Assembly (NCBI RefSeq): GCF_024713975.1
Contig: NC_091103.1
Location: 4,282,001-4,346,000, forward strand
Origin: Paralichthys olivaceus
Lineage: Eukaryota > Chordata > Actinopteri > Pleuronectiformes > Paralichthyidae
Length of the DNA: 64,000 bases
Reading direction: 5' to 3'
Shown: positions 1 through 11,809 of the stretch, piece by piece
How the letters are laid out: each line of letters opens with the position of its first letter
Numbering within the stretch: the first letter of the stretch is position 1
Program-made: the position numbers and the translations under genes
Notes under the pieces: model-generated
What the model saw: the letters and a program-made list of their open reading frames with translations, nothing else
Database searches by the model: none
Told to the model about the DNA's origin: nothing

Positions 1-861
1 TGCACTCGTCCGATAACTGATCCACTGAATAAAGGAAGCATATTATTTTAAACCAAACTAAGGAAGGTGAATCTGAAACAAGGTTTTGTTGCAAGGGGGA
101 AGGAAACCTCTTTCAAAATCAAACCAAGCTGGTTACTGGTATCGCCAGTATTTGTTCTGTTATGTTCCTTTCATGAAAACATATTAACCATTTAGAAAAA
201 GAGTGAAGAAGAAGAAATAAGAGAGGAAAAAGAGCATATGTAGAATAGCTTGGATTTCATTACATAGAGATAGCACAACGCTGGTCTACTCAAGGCACTG
301 GTGTGTGTAGTATTTATCCACTGTCTCATTTGGACATATTGCCTTGACCTTGGTGCAGTCAGAGGATGTGCGGTCAACGACTGTGTAAGCAACAACATGC
401 AGGAACACACACATACACACACACACTAACCTAGCGTATGCACACCAGCTGCTGCCAGCCTCTTTCCTCTCTCACACATGTCGGACCTGTGCTCTGGGCC
501 TGCTGGAGCCGCAGCGGGACCCTATGCATCACATCTGCAGCCACCTGATGAGCGCTTCTCTCCGATGGGCTCAACACAACATGTCATGCATGAGATGTTG
601 AGAAGGTGAAGCAGAGACAGCATGACAACATCTCTAAAAGAGTGTATACAGAGCAACGGCTCCAAGAGAAGGAACCCAGGGGGGTAAAAACTGTCTGATA
701 TGAGCAGAACTCAGTGACCCAGAGGCCTCTGGTGAAGCAAAATGCACAGAAGGAAAGCTCTCTCTTCTATTCCAGGTACCAGCCCTGATCCGGTCACACT
801 GGCAACAAGGAATAGCTGTGTAACAGTAGACAGACACATTAGGGTCTGGTTATGCCAGACT

Positions 862-882
862 GGGGGGGGGGGGGGGGGGGGG
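862..882. repeat. poly-G run
   Basis: An uninterrupted run of 21 G. It is a likely polymerase-slippage site, so its assembled length may be unreliable. Confidence 0.9.
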
Positions 883-1949
883 TTCTGACAGACCTGTATA
901 TGTTTGTAGTCTATAAACAGAACTCACATGGAGGCAGGGAGGTAGAAATTCTGGGGACTGGGTGGCAGGGGACAGCCAAGTTGCAGCAGGTGTTCATGTT
1001 GGATGTGTGAGTGAAACACCAAATTCCATTCAAAAAAGCTGCCAAGTTTAACTTTGATTCCGTTTAGCGAACATGTTCAAGTGTTCGAGTATGAATTTAA
1101 CAACGAAATCAGTTCGAAGGGATGATTTGAAAGCAATCGGCATAAAAAAAGTAACACGAAGCAGGCTTCTATGTAAACATAATCGAAATTTAAAGAATTT
1201 GCTCGCACGTCTAACTACAGCCGTGTGCAGCCCACCGGGGACAACTTCAGTGGACGACTTAGCCGGTGAAGAACATCATTATAGTGGAATTACTCAAAAC
1301 TAGACGAAGTAAAGTTCTCTGGGTGTACGCCGAATTGAACAGAGCCTCATGTTAACACGTAAAAAGCAAGTTTTGTTCTATTATACATCCGGTTTAACGG
1401 AATCCCACAGGGATGTTGTGTTTTTGAGATTTTTCGAGCGGAGGCACACACACACACACACACAAACACAGTGGAAGCAGAACTTACTTTAACTCCGGTG
1501 AATGAAACTTCTCTCTCCCTCCGGTGTTTTCATCGCCTCCGCTCCTTCAAATGAAGCCACGTGGTTTTGTCTCCGCCACTTTGATGCGGGACAACGGGAG
1601 CGTTTATGAGCTTTTTGTCCCGACGCGCTTTTGTTCTGATAAATCCTCAAACAGACTCAATAGACTCTGCTCGTATTTGAGACCTCGCTGGAGACCGAGA
1701 GCTGCCCGGACACTCGTTCGACCGAGGCTCCATCCACCGCCGTGCTGTGTGCTGGCAGATCCCGGCTCTTTCAAACCGGAGCTGGGAGTTCTACTGTCTG
1801 TATTGTGGTCCCTGCTCCATTGTCTCCTTTACCCGGGGACATTCACACGCTGGAGACGCTGCTCCTCACCCACACAGTGTGGAGGGGAGAAACAGCTGGT
1901 TCACACACACACACACACATACACACACACACAGAGGCAGTCACCTCAG

Positions 1950-2535
1950 ACTCACTGCTGTCAGAGAGAGGGAGAGAGAGAGAGAGGGAGAGAGAGAGGG
2001 GAGGAGCAGGAGAGGGTGAGAAGAAGGTGGAGATACTGATCATGAGCCAGAGAGAGAGGAGGAGAGATAGGGAGGGAGAGAGAGAGAGAAAAGAAGGTGC
2101 AGATCCTGATCCTGAGTCAGAGAGAGAGGGGGGAGAGAGAGGGAGAGAGAGAGGGGAGGAGCAGCAGGGGGTGACAGAGAGAGATAGCGAGGGAGAGGGA
2201 AAGTGTGGAAGAAGAAGGTGCATGGAGATCCTGAGTCAGAGAGAGAGGGGGAGAGAGGGAGAGAGAGAGAAGAAGGTGCAGATCCTGATCCTGAGTCAGA
2301 GAGAGAGAGTGGGGGAGAGAGAGGGAGAGAGAGAGATAGCGAGGGAGAGGGAAAGTGTGGAAGAAGAAGGTGCATGGAGATCCTGAGTCAGAGAGAGAGA
2401 GAGGGGGAGAGAGGGAGACAGAGGGGGGTAGCAGAAGAAGGTGGAGATCCTGAGTCAGAGGGAGGGTGGGGGGGAGACAGACAGAGAGAGGGGGTTCTCT
2501 TTCTGAGTCAGAAGGAGGGGGGGAGAGATGGGGGG
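1950..2535. repeat. GA-rich minisatellite with repeated AP-1 cores
   Basis: The sequence is a purine-rich (GAGA) array. It is punctuated by a recurring non-simple motif, roughly GGTGCAGATCCTGA then GTCAGAGAGAG. A higher-order unit of about 152 bp is duplicated: the stretch starting GAGATAGCGAGGGAGAGG recurs near 2181 and 2333. Exact TGAGTCA heptamers occur at 2113, 2232, 2292, 2384, 2451 and 2504, and a degenerate copy (TGAGCCA) lies near 2043. Long apparent reading frames on both strands across this block are low-complexity artefacts. Confidence 0.85.
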
Positions 2536-2639
2536 GTTCTATCCCTGAAACACACACACAGGTAGCTGATCAATACCATATATTGATTTATTGAGTATAA
2601 CATTAATGTCAGACTGTGACCATGGGATTCAATCTGAGG

Positions 2640-2641
<2 letters not shown>

Positions 2642-2705
<64 letters not shown>
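2642..2705. repeat. (TG)n microsatellite
   Basis: About 32 uninterrupted TG dinucleotides. Confidence 0.97.
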
Positions 2706-2706
<1 letters not shown>

Positions 2707-3845
2707 ATAGTCTTGTTTATTTATCTAAAGAACAAAGGTGAAGGTGTAAAGCAATGCCTGACATTTATTTGCCATGAATCACATCGTCTATAATCTATAA
2801 AAAAAAAAACTATACTGAAACAATAAACTTTACTGTAAATCAATAAGGGACATAAACCTGCAACAGGAGTGAAGTAATAAATAATAACCCTTTCATGTGA
2901 TGGGTGGAGTGCACCCTAAAACTTTATGAATGAGTGACTCTGGGCTCTGTTTCCTCCTGTCAGACATACTGTGTGTATCCAAGGTGTTTTAGTTAGAATC
3001 AAGTACTTCATGATATTTACCGGTCATTACATCCGTTATTACTCAGTTTACAGTGTAAATGGGAAGTTGGAGGTTTTCTTCACTTAATGCTGAGATTTTC
3101 TTCTTTTCTCCTTGTGTTTTTGCTGATGGGCTGAATCAAAGCGACCAATGGTTTCCTCTTTGAAACGCTCAGAACAAACAGGCTCAGTTGCCCTTTCCCT
3201 GCTGGGATTTCCCTCTGACAGCTCTTCTGATTTATACTGTAAATCCCAGGGGATTACCACTAAACGCACGTTGAGCACATTTTCATTTTCTAACAATACC
3301 AACTTGTTTCTGCTTGATTCTCTATAAACTGTAACGCTGACTTTTCAAAGCCTCTCCCAGCTGTAAACTATTCATCTGCCGGGTGTAGAAATACAGCGAG
3401 CGGACAGCGTTACATTTCCTGTGACACATATGAGTGTCAAGTCAACGTTTACTATGATGAAACATTGAAGTTTCCTCCGATGTATCACTCAACTATATAA
3501 TCTACCAGCTACTGAATATCTCGAGAACGTCTAGGAAACAACAATTACAGAATCGCTTCCTCTTCAGCAAATTTGTCCTCAAAGTAAAAGCACAACAATT
3601 GTTTTGTCACTTGAATGATTTATATCAAGATTTTATTCAGTCCAAAGTTATTGATGGGTGTTTAACACACCTCCGGAACAGCTGACATGTAATGTATGAA
3701 GCAGTCGGGTGAATAAATCAAACGTATGTATAAACCACACACGTGAACATAAAGCCAATTCTGTTTCATTTGATGAAAAACACTGACGCTTCCACCATGA
3801 ACCCCACTCTGCAGCTAAAGCAGGATCTGTCTGGGGGTAGAAGGG

Positions 3846-4002
3846 GAGAGTATAAATAGCCCTGTGTCCCCTCTCAGGTTACCCTGCCAGAGCCCAGGTT
3901 GAAATACCAACAGACAAGAGGGGACACATTGACACACACACACACACACACATCCGAGAGTCATGCAGGACACCGGATACTGAGCGCAGAGCATTTACAA
4001 AG
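3846..4002 (+). promoter_or_regulatory. candidate TATA-box promoter with short first exon, antisense to phldb1
   Basis: A strong TATA box (TATAAATA) lies at 3851-3858. A transcript starting about 25-30 bases downstream would contain a short non-coding leader with a CA repeat near 3932-3951. A plausible splice donor (AAAG then GTATAA) follows at 4002/4003. The only ATG in this leader (3963) opens a frame of a few codons. No coding exon was recognised downstream on the plus strand, so any product would be non-coding or its exons are cryptic. Confidence 0.35.
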
Positions 4003-5290
4003 GTATAATATTAGTCCATGTCGTGTGCATGTACTCTGCTCTATCAGTATTTCATTGTGAGGCCGAACGCTATTTGAGAATGAGTAATAACGCTGCAGTG
4101 TTATTACACATCAGACGGAAGTTTACATTGTGAGTAATGATGAGTCGAGTGTCTGTAACACACTCTCATGCACGCCGGGCGTCCTCTGAGGCGCTGATGT
4201 AAACGTCTATGAATCTGACTTGACTGAAACATGTTTTACAGTTTGAGGTTCCTCTCTACATACGCAGCTGTAATGACAAAGGACTGTATTCCACATGTGA
4301 CAATGTTTTTCTGATGATGACAATAACTTTAAATGTGCAGTTACTGCAGTGGAGGGAAAAGGGACAAGAATTGAATTGAATTGTATTGAAAAATGACAAA
4401 AAGACGATAGTTCCCTCTAAATTGTTAGTTAAATTTGAAGTAACTTAAAATAATAATAATAATAACTATAGCCAACACTCTTAACAAAACTGAAAGTGTC
4501 AGGTGACGTCTCACTTCTTCTCCTTCAGCTCAGACATATCACAAAGTGCTGAATCATCCAGGTTCCTTCAGTGCAGCTCTGAAAACCTCCATACTTTAAT
4601 AAGTATTGAAACGAGCTTTAAAAATACATTCTGCTTTATGTTCTAATTTCTTGACCATCCTTGACTTCAGAAATCTCATCAGATTTCAAAAATCTAAAAT
4701 AATAGGTCCTTTTAACCCGTCTATGTGCCCCGTTAACCTTCACACGTACCTTCTCTTTATTTCCACCGGAAGCCTTTCTTTCTACTGGAACAACATTGAA
4801 AAAAGAAAATCCCAGGGGCTTATTTTAGTAAAATCCTCCACAGCGTTCAGTCTAAGATGCAGAAGATTAAAAATCAATGCATCTCCCTTCTGGTTGGTTC
4901 AATATATCTGCATGCCTGGGCACAGCAGAACTCACTCTGTTACCTCATTAACTCAGAAACCTCAGGCCGCTCTTCCGTCGGTGGCTATTTAAAAGCACTC
5001 TGTGCATTTTATTGAGCAGACCTGCTGGCTCTTGTGCTGCGTTCTCATTGACCAGGCAGAGACCCGAGGCATTGATCTCTGGCTGAGCTGGGATCATACA
5101 CATTGGCCGGCAGGTGAAATTACAATGTACGGTCATTGGTTTCCTGTAAAGCTTGTTCTACAGAGGAGGACATGGAAAACCATACACAGCTGTTTGCCCA
5201 CACTGCTTTAGACTGCTCATAAAAACCAAAGATTCAAAAGCAGAAACCGTCCAAGTAAATCATAGAACACATGTTATGGCTGACCGTTAC

Positions 5291-7632
5291 CTTGCGACAG
5301 GCGGACGGGCTGCTTGACCTGGAGACCGTCTATGGCGCAGAGGTTCCCACAGGGGTGCAGCATGATGAGCCCTGACCTGTTCTCTATGTAGCAGTGCTGG
5401 TCAGCCACCCCCGGGCCCTGGATGTTGATGTCCATAGGACCACGACCCAGAGTGGTCCGGCCTGAGGGAGGAGGAGGAAGAGTTAGATCCAAATCTGATG
5501 TGAAGCATTAACCGTGGTTCACCTCTGATGATACATTCAGTTAGTGGCTTCAGAATCTATCAGACATTTTCATTATACGTTATATTGTAATACCATTGTA
5601 TAATATATATATTGCTATATCACAATAATATTAAAATCTCTCATATCCAAAAGTGTTCAGACTCTCTTTTCAGTTCTGTGTAGAAGCCTCAAAGACAACT
5701 TCAGGGACTTCCTCAGACTTCACAGCTCTGTGTCTTGTCCTGACTTGTTGTGTGAACTGTGAGGCCTTATATACACACAGGTGTTGCCTTTCCAAACTTT
5801 GTCTAATTCACTTCAAATGGCCACAGGTGGACTCCAGTCAAGCTCTTAAAACATCTCGTGGATAATAAAAGCAAAGAGGATGAACCTGACGTGACAACAA
5901 AGCCACATTATTACAGTGACTGGTTGTGTCAGGTGGTTGGACTCCACCAGGTCCAGATATATCAGAACTCAGACAGATGGACAGACGGATTTACAAGATG
6001 AGACTGGCCTCGAGTGTTCAGACAAAGAGACGAGAGATGGATACAGAGGTGATAACAGGGTCAGGTCAGCAGAGACACAGGTGTGTGTTGTTGTGGTACC
6101 TTGCAATACAATTATTCTAGACACATATAATAATTAAAAAGCCATTACCACAATAATAAGGCAATAATGTAATTGTGAATGGGATGATGTGATTGTGATT
6201 TTACCAGTGGTATAATTACTGGAAATGAAAGAATGATTCTGTGTATTCTGCAGCACTGGTGTTGGGTCATCGTGTCTCTGGAGCTGCAGTAAACTGGTGT
6301 GTTGGTGTTGCAGCAGCGGTCTCACCCTCAGGCAGGGGCAGCAGGGTGATGGCGGTGCTCAGGCGTCCACTACCCAAGCTGACCAGGTGGGGGCGCTCCG
6401 CCTGGAACTTCAGCCCCTTCCCGGTCTCAATTAGGTCCAGCGGGGTGCTCTGAGGAAGAAGTCAAAGGTCAGGAGAGATCGTTTGTACATTATCTAAGAG
6501 AGAACTCGTAAAATGTTGGTGTGGATCCAGGAAACTTCTTTCTCTTTATTAATAGAACTCATTTCTATGAGTGAGTGTAATCGGGTGCAGCCTGAGGACG
6601 AGAGGAGCGGACGGGCCCTGGTGGAGACATGCATTCTACTGAGTGCCATTCTTTTTTATTATTCTTCAGTTTATATCCTGTTGGATCTCACTGACTGGAC
6701 GGGATCTTTATTTTGGAAGAAAAATAAAACACTTGTGGAACTTGTGGTGGGCCCATAACACGTTTGACTGTTCTAAATGAGGAGGCTTGTAAAGTAAGAC
6801 TGCACTGATTGGTTTGGTTTGATTTTATTCGCATTTTAGCACCATTGATGGTTGGAATGATTTATTTTGTGCCAATTTTACTTAAAAACACACAGAATGT
6901 TGAAATACAATTTTCCAAATACTTTAGATGATAAAAACAAACATTTTGTGCCAAAGATCTACTTGGAAATGTTTTATTTACAGCTGCAGTGAAATGAATC
7001 GTAGGTGACTGAGATCAACAACACTGACGGTCTCATTGCAGACACAACAACATACTGTGTGTAATCTGATGAAGCGTCTACATGTCTAAACCATAACAGG
7101 TCACATCCTCTGTCTCCGCAGCCTCAGTATGTGTGGACTCTAAGTGGCTGTCCGAGAATGGGACCCGATAGACAATCGTTTCCTGTCCATTAGCTAAACC
7201 AATTGTCTTTGCGGAACAAAAAATAAATAAAAAATGACACAGATATAACGCTCTTCTTTGTGTCGAGCACTAATTGTAGTTTTACTGCTTCATCGATGCA
7301 TCAGAGCCACAGAGAGGTTCATCCTCCGCTCTGGGGGCCGAGAGCAGGAGTCTGAATGTCTTCACTGTGAGAGGCTGTTTACATATTCCTCTATAGAGTG
7401 TGTGTGCGTTTGTGTCTGTGTGTGTGTGTGTGTGTGTGTGTTCTGCCTAAGCCAAACCACCATGTGCAGTCGGCTCAGCAAGGGGGAAGGGATGTCGCCA
7501 TAGCAACTGCACTCCGCAATTAAGAAACATGAAGCTCCTGCAGGGTGTTCAGCGAGCTTGTGATGAGCACAGCAATGTCTAAATGTAAAGACTATTCTGC
7601 TTTTCAGTTACTCTCACTGTTAAACTAGCCCC

Positions 7633-7699
<67 letters not shown>

Positions 7700-9571
7700 C
7701 ATGGTAATTCTATTTTATGACTTGATAGGATAGAATTTAACTTGTTCTCCCGCTGAGCGACAGAATTATCATTCGTTCGATCTTTATAATTCATTAGATC
7801 ATTTACCTGTGGTTGTCTTCCTGTGACACGTCAACATGACCTGTGATACAAACGATACAACGCTGGTTCCAGCCTCTTCGGCTCGTGACACTTTAAATTG
7901 AACCAATATCTTTTCTCTCGTCCCAGACTGACAAGACTATTAGCTGCAAGCAGACTGTTCCCTCGTTAGATGTATTTCTACATTAACAAAAAAGAATCAG
8001 ATAAAAAAAAACCATTGTGTTCATATTTCCCATCTCATGTCCTCCAAGGTTTATTTAACAATTACTTTTCTGTAGAGTAGCACTTTGTATTTGAACCATT
8101 TGTTTTGTTGTTGTGCACCTCTTTGTACTTCCTTTTAAAAAGTGCTCTATTAATTAAAATACCATTTTGTTTCCCCTGGGCTCCCACCAATCCCCTGACT
8201 TACTAAAGCATGTAATACAATAGTCTCATAGGACCAGTGGCTCCACATCAGGTCACAATCCAGATCATTTTGACTTGACAAATACTGACCTAAATGTTTC
8301 TATGTCACAGTTCTGAGAGTGCTCTTGCATTTTAAAACCAGCCGTGGCAGTTTTGAGCCCTTAACGTTTCTTTTTTTACAAAATGCGTGCGATCATTGAC
8401 TCAGCCTCTTGCCTGGTTAGTTAGTCGTGAGTCCTAATAGGATTATGTGATTGTGGTGGTGCTGTCAGTGGAGTGGGGTCAAGACTAAGAGGATTGTTGA
8501 GATAGAGACTGGCTGCGACGCTTCACTGGGAGGTTTCACTGGGAGCGATGGGAGGAGAGGGGAGGAGAGGGGAGGGACGCTGCACGACTCATACGGCCTC
8601 ATCTGCTGTGTGCTGCTGCTCCCATGTGGTGCACACTTCAACAGCTTGCCTCCCTCTCCGTCTGTCCGCACACACACTGTGCACTGTAATGCATTCATCT
8701 AAATCGATACGTATTGAAAACACTGCATTTGATTTGGTGCTTTACAGTACAGACTCTAAACTACAGCACATATCTATGCATGTATGTATTATCATTATTA
8801 TTATTGTTATGTTATCATTGTTATAATTACTATACACTTCATGATTTATATATTTTTTTCTTGTCAGCTTTGAATAAAGCATAATCTGTAACAGTCCTCA
8901 CACAAGAGACATAAACATATTATGAAAATGGTTGTATATAATTCTCCATGATCTGTTGCTACAGCTATTGATAATGAAATGATAGAAATTACAACTTTTT
9001 CATCTGATGGTGAACTTTCCTGCTGCAGGAGCTCCAGATTAAGATGGAAACCATTCGAACATATACAGTAAATCATTTACATAAAATTAAAAACTCACAC
9101 ATTGTATATATACCTTGCTCAAGTCTTATCTGTTAATCATTTGGCTGATATTTTAGTTTGATTTTAAATCTTAAATTTATAAGTACTTTCTGATTTATAT
9201 TTTTTTAGTTTTTGTTTAAAATACTTTTCATTTTGTTTAATCAACCGGTTCTTTTTTTCTTCTTGTCCGATATAAATGCACGAATGAAAACTGGGGACAC
9301 ACAGCCCACACTTAATGCCTGATAGGATTGTCTGAGCCAGCAGGTGGGAAACAAGTCATCCAATCTGCAGGTCTGTCTAATTACTGACTCTGCTTCACAA
9401 CAAACTGACACAAGCTGTCAGGACGCGTCGTGGCCCCACCTGACCTTCTGTTGCTGGCTCCGCTCTGTTATTCATCATCCACGGAGACTTTAGAGCCAAA
9501 ACTCTGTCAGAGCTGCCAAAGTGGTGACATTTAACATCAGTGGCCCCAGTTATCAGAAGAAGAGAGCGCTC

Positions 9572-9650
<79 letters not shown>

Positions 9651-10169
9651 CATGCATCAGAACTGACACACTGACGTTATATGACAGAGTTTTTCTGTGA
9701 AAGCTGCCAAGTCGAGAACAATAAAACTCTCTCTGAACTCTTTCCTCTTCTCTCTGTTTTCTCGCTCTGCATCTTCTCTCCCCATCCCCCTACAGCCCCG
9801 AACCCGGCCAGAACACACACGAGCACCGCACTCACCTGCAGCACCTGGTGGGTTTGCCGTCCACACTCGGGCATGTTCCTGTTCAGACGGTCCATGTCCT
9901 CTGAGCTGTCCACGGCTCCCTGCGACACATGAAGATCCTGCGGGAGGAAATGAGAACATCCATGTGAACCAGAACATGAGTAACGAGTGTCGTCATGGGT
10001 GACTTGATCTGTGCTGGAAGACAATGGTCAGTTTCTGGTTACATCTGAATTAAACATGTTTTTCTAAATTATCTCAAACTCACAAATTTTCCACTGTAGC
10101 TTAAGAAAGTTGACTAATATTTACTGGGATACCCCCCCCACCAATATTACACTGTCAGCACACACACAC

Positions 10170-10200
<31 letters not shown>

Positions 10201-10971
10201 CAACAGATGGTAGAAGGAATTTAGCAATACACTCTGAGGAAGTAAAACACACGCACGCATTTAAATCTCCTGACGCATTTACTGGAAATCAGCCACCTTG
10301 GCTGCTCTCTCTCTCTTTGACACAACACACACACACACAGACAGACACACACAAATTCCTCCTTACTTACGGAGTCAGTTTGAGGTATTTCCATCAAGTC
10401 ATCTCAGAACAAGAAGCTATAAATAAATGCCATGTCTATATTAGTACAAGTGTTAGGTGGAATCTGAATGAGGGTGAATATATGTGAGAAGTCATTCACA
10501 GTCGTTATCTTGTGGTAATGAGGAAACACAGAAAACCACCGGGAAAGGTTAAAAAAAACACATAATTATCACAATCACAGTGAATCAGAGTACCCGCAGT
10601 CGTTTGCTTGCCTAAGATGTTGTGCAGCAGGGATGGAGAATATGGTTCTGATGTAGTCTGCCCTCAGGATAACAAAACACTGCAGCAGTATCATCATATT
10701 TGCTCCTCTGACAGATGGTGAAATGATATTCAGCAGAGTCAGCCTCAAGCAAGCCTCCAACAGCAAATCACAAAAACACCCAGAAAACAAAAAATCAATG
10801 TTTAAGAATTCCATCTGCAAAAGTCTCCCACTGCCACAAGAAACTCTTCCCAGAGCCAGAAGAGGAAAATCAACACTCAGTCTTTCACAGTTTCATGCTA
10901 ACCTGTTCTTTGTTGTCTCTACACGCGACTATTACCTTCCTCCAGTTGTCCAGCAAATGCATCGCCTCCAT
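5291..10971 (-). CDS. phldb1: PHLDB1 (LL5-alpha), N-terminal part with FHA domain; gene continues beyond the left edge
   Basis: Four coding exons are seen on the minus strand: 10971-10936, 9937-9836, 6449-6326 and 5461-5291, with GT-AG borders and matching phases (0, 0, 1, 1). Together they give about 144 residues. The third exon contains PLDLIETGKGLK and HLVSLGSGRLSTAITLLPL, and the fourth contains GPMDINIQGPGV, HCYIENRSG and LHPCGN. These are the FHA domain of PHLDB1, recognised from the human protein. PHLDB1 is a cortical, phosphoinositide-binding scaffold that helps anchor microtubules and links to insulin signalling; its coiled coils and C-terminal PH domain are not in this window. The usual start (MDRLNRN) is the ATG at 9895. 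An upstream exon offers an in-frame ATG at 10971 in a strong Kozak context, which would add 26 residues. The human gene lies directly downstream of ARCN1 in the same orientation, as here. The gene identity is secure. The 10971 start is inferred. Confidence 0.92.
5462..6325. other. phldb1 intron between coding exons 3 and 4
   Basis: The intron is bounded by GTGAG (donor at 6325) and CTCAG (acceptor at 5462) on the minus strand. I see nothing in it beyond ordinary AT-rich sequence. Confidence 0.8.
7398..7441. repeat. (TG)n microsatellite, interrupted
   Basis: TG repeat with interruptions in its first half (TGCGTTTGTGTC). Confidence 0.9.
7633..7695. repeat. (CA)n microsatellite
   Basis: About 31 CA units in phldb1 intron 2. 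Confidence 0.97.
9574..9649. repeat. (TG)n microsatellite
   Basis: About 38 uninterrupted TG units, roughly 190 bases downstream (minus sense) of the splice donor that ends phldb1 coding exon 2. Confidence 0.97.
9938..10935. other. phldb1 intron between the proposed exon 1 and exon 2
   Basis: About 1 kb with a CA repeat (10160-10202) and a second short CA block near 10324-10352. Nothing else was recognised. Confidence 0.55.
10160..10202. repeat. (CA)n microsatellite
   Basis: CA repeat interrupted by CATACATA, in phldb1 intron 1. Confidence 0.93.
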
Positions 10972-10990
10972 GGTGAAGAGCTGCTCCGGG
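10936..10990 (-). other. phldb1: candidate 5' exon of phldb1 with upstream in-frame start
   Basis: On the minus strand, CACCATGG at 10974-10967 is a near-perfect Kozak start (ATG 10971). It is followed by codons for MEAMHLLDNWRK and a donor (AAG then GTAATAG) at 10936/10935. Splicing to the acceptor at 9938/9937 is phase 0 and leads through DLHVSQGAVDSSED into the usual MDRLNRN start with no stop. The 5' limit of the exon and the promoter are not resolved. A TAG acceptor near 10990 would make this an internal exon. Confidence 0.5.
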
Positions 10991-11442
10991 CTACTGACAC
11001 AATCCTATCAGCATGAACTTGATTGAGCAGGACACCTCTTAACACCGCGCAGTGAATTCAACCCAGTTTGATCAGTGCAGCTTCTCCTCATGCAACACAA
11101 GTTGTTTCTTTGTCTGATGATCTGAAGGCTTCTGTCTCAAGCTACCGGTGCAGGATCCTCCACAGACTCCCATTCAGGAGGTGGACCTGTTGCTGCTTGC
11201 TCCAAGAAACTCAGACCTACATTCCTGACTGGCAGCACCACAGTCCTAGATAACAGAGCGTGTGTGTGCGTGTGTGTGTGTGTGCGTGTGTGTGTGTGCA
11301 ACATATCGCAAACTTATGACCTGACTCATTTATTTTCATATTTGTAAAGAGTGAGACAACACAACCACTTTAACTCTTCTTTGTTTTCCTCAAAATGAAA
11401 TGTTCAAAAGGTTTGTCATAAAAGAAAACTCCCCCTGGCCTT

Positions 11443-11809
11443 AAAGGTCCAGTGTGGAAGATTTTGGTGAAAGGGATCGACTGGAAGAAACTGATTTAAA
11501 TATATAATATATAATATTGAATATAAAATAACCCTAGTGATGTTTTCACTTGTGTGTTTCATCTAAATTGTACAAATTCTTTACCCCAGAAACTTTAAAT
11601 TGAAATACTTAATATTTAAATCAGGAGTCGTACCTCTCTACTGAGGCCGTCATGTTTTTTACTAAACACCTTTTGAGTTTTTATGACAACTGAAGCTACC
11701 ACAGGTTCTCTGTCATGTTTGGAACGGGAGGGTGAGGTGAGGGGTGTTCAGCTGCAACATGACACTTTACCACTAGATGTCGCTAAATTCTACACACTGA
11801 ACTTTTAAA
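11443..11809 (+). mobile_element. non-autonomous DNA transposon (MITE), about 370 bp
   Basis: Imperfect terminal inverted repeats are seen: TTAAAGGTCCAGTGTGGAAG at the left end, and CTACACACTGAACTTTTAA at the right end. Interior blocks such as CCTTTTGAGTTTTTATGACA and GGGTGTTCAGCTGCAACATG recur in a second copy at about 54.3-54.66 kb. No transposase frame is present. The family is common in spiny-rayed fish genomes and has a hAT-like style; that assignment is from memory. Confidence 0.75.

Larger units (their letters stand above)
1..5290. other. phldb1 intron (no coding exon recognised)
   Basis: The next phldb1 exon should continue the FHA domain with a sequence like MLCLGQSTFLRFNHP. I could not find it on the minus strand between 1 and 5290, so this stretch is read as intronic. 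It contains a 21-base G run, a GA-rich minisatellite, a long TG repeat and a TATA-type promoter-like element on the plus strand, all listed separately. The rest is unremarkable AT-rich sequence. Confidence 0.6.
6450..9835. other. phldb1 intron between coding exons 2 and 3
   Basis: A 3.4 kb intron with three long CA/TG microsatellites at 7398-7441, 7633-7695 and 9574-9649. No exon, RNA gene or recognisable transposon was seen in the remainder. Confidence 0.8.

Noticed and set aside
634..837. Minus-strand frame with ESFPSVHFASPEASG as a possible next phldb1 exon
   Set aside because: It does not resemble the expected FHA continuation and lacks an acceptor in the needed phase.
1524..2565. Long overlapping open frames on both strands over the GA-rich block (up to 214 codons)
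   Set aside because: The frames exist because GAGA repeats lack stops in any frame. The peptides are low-complexity (RE/SL repeats), with no splice or family support.
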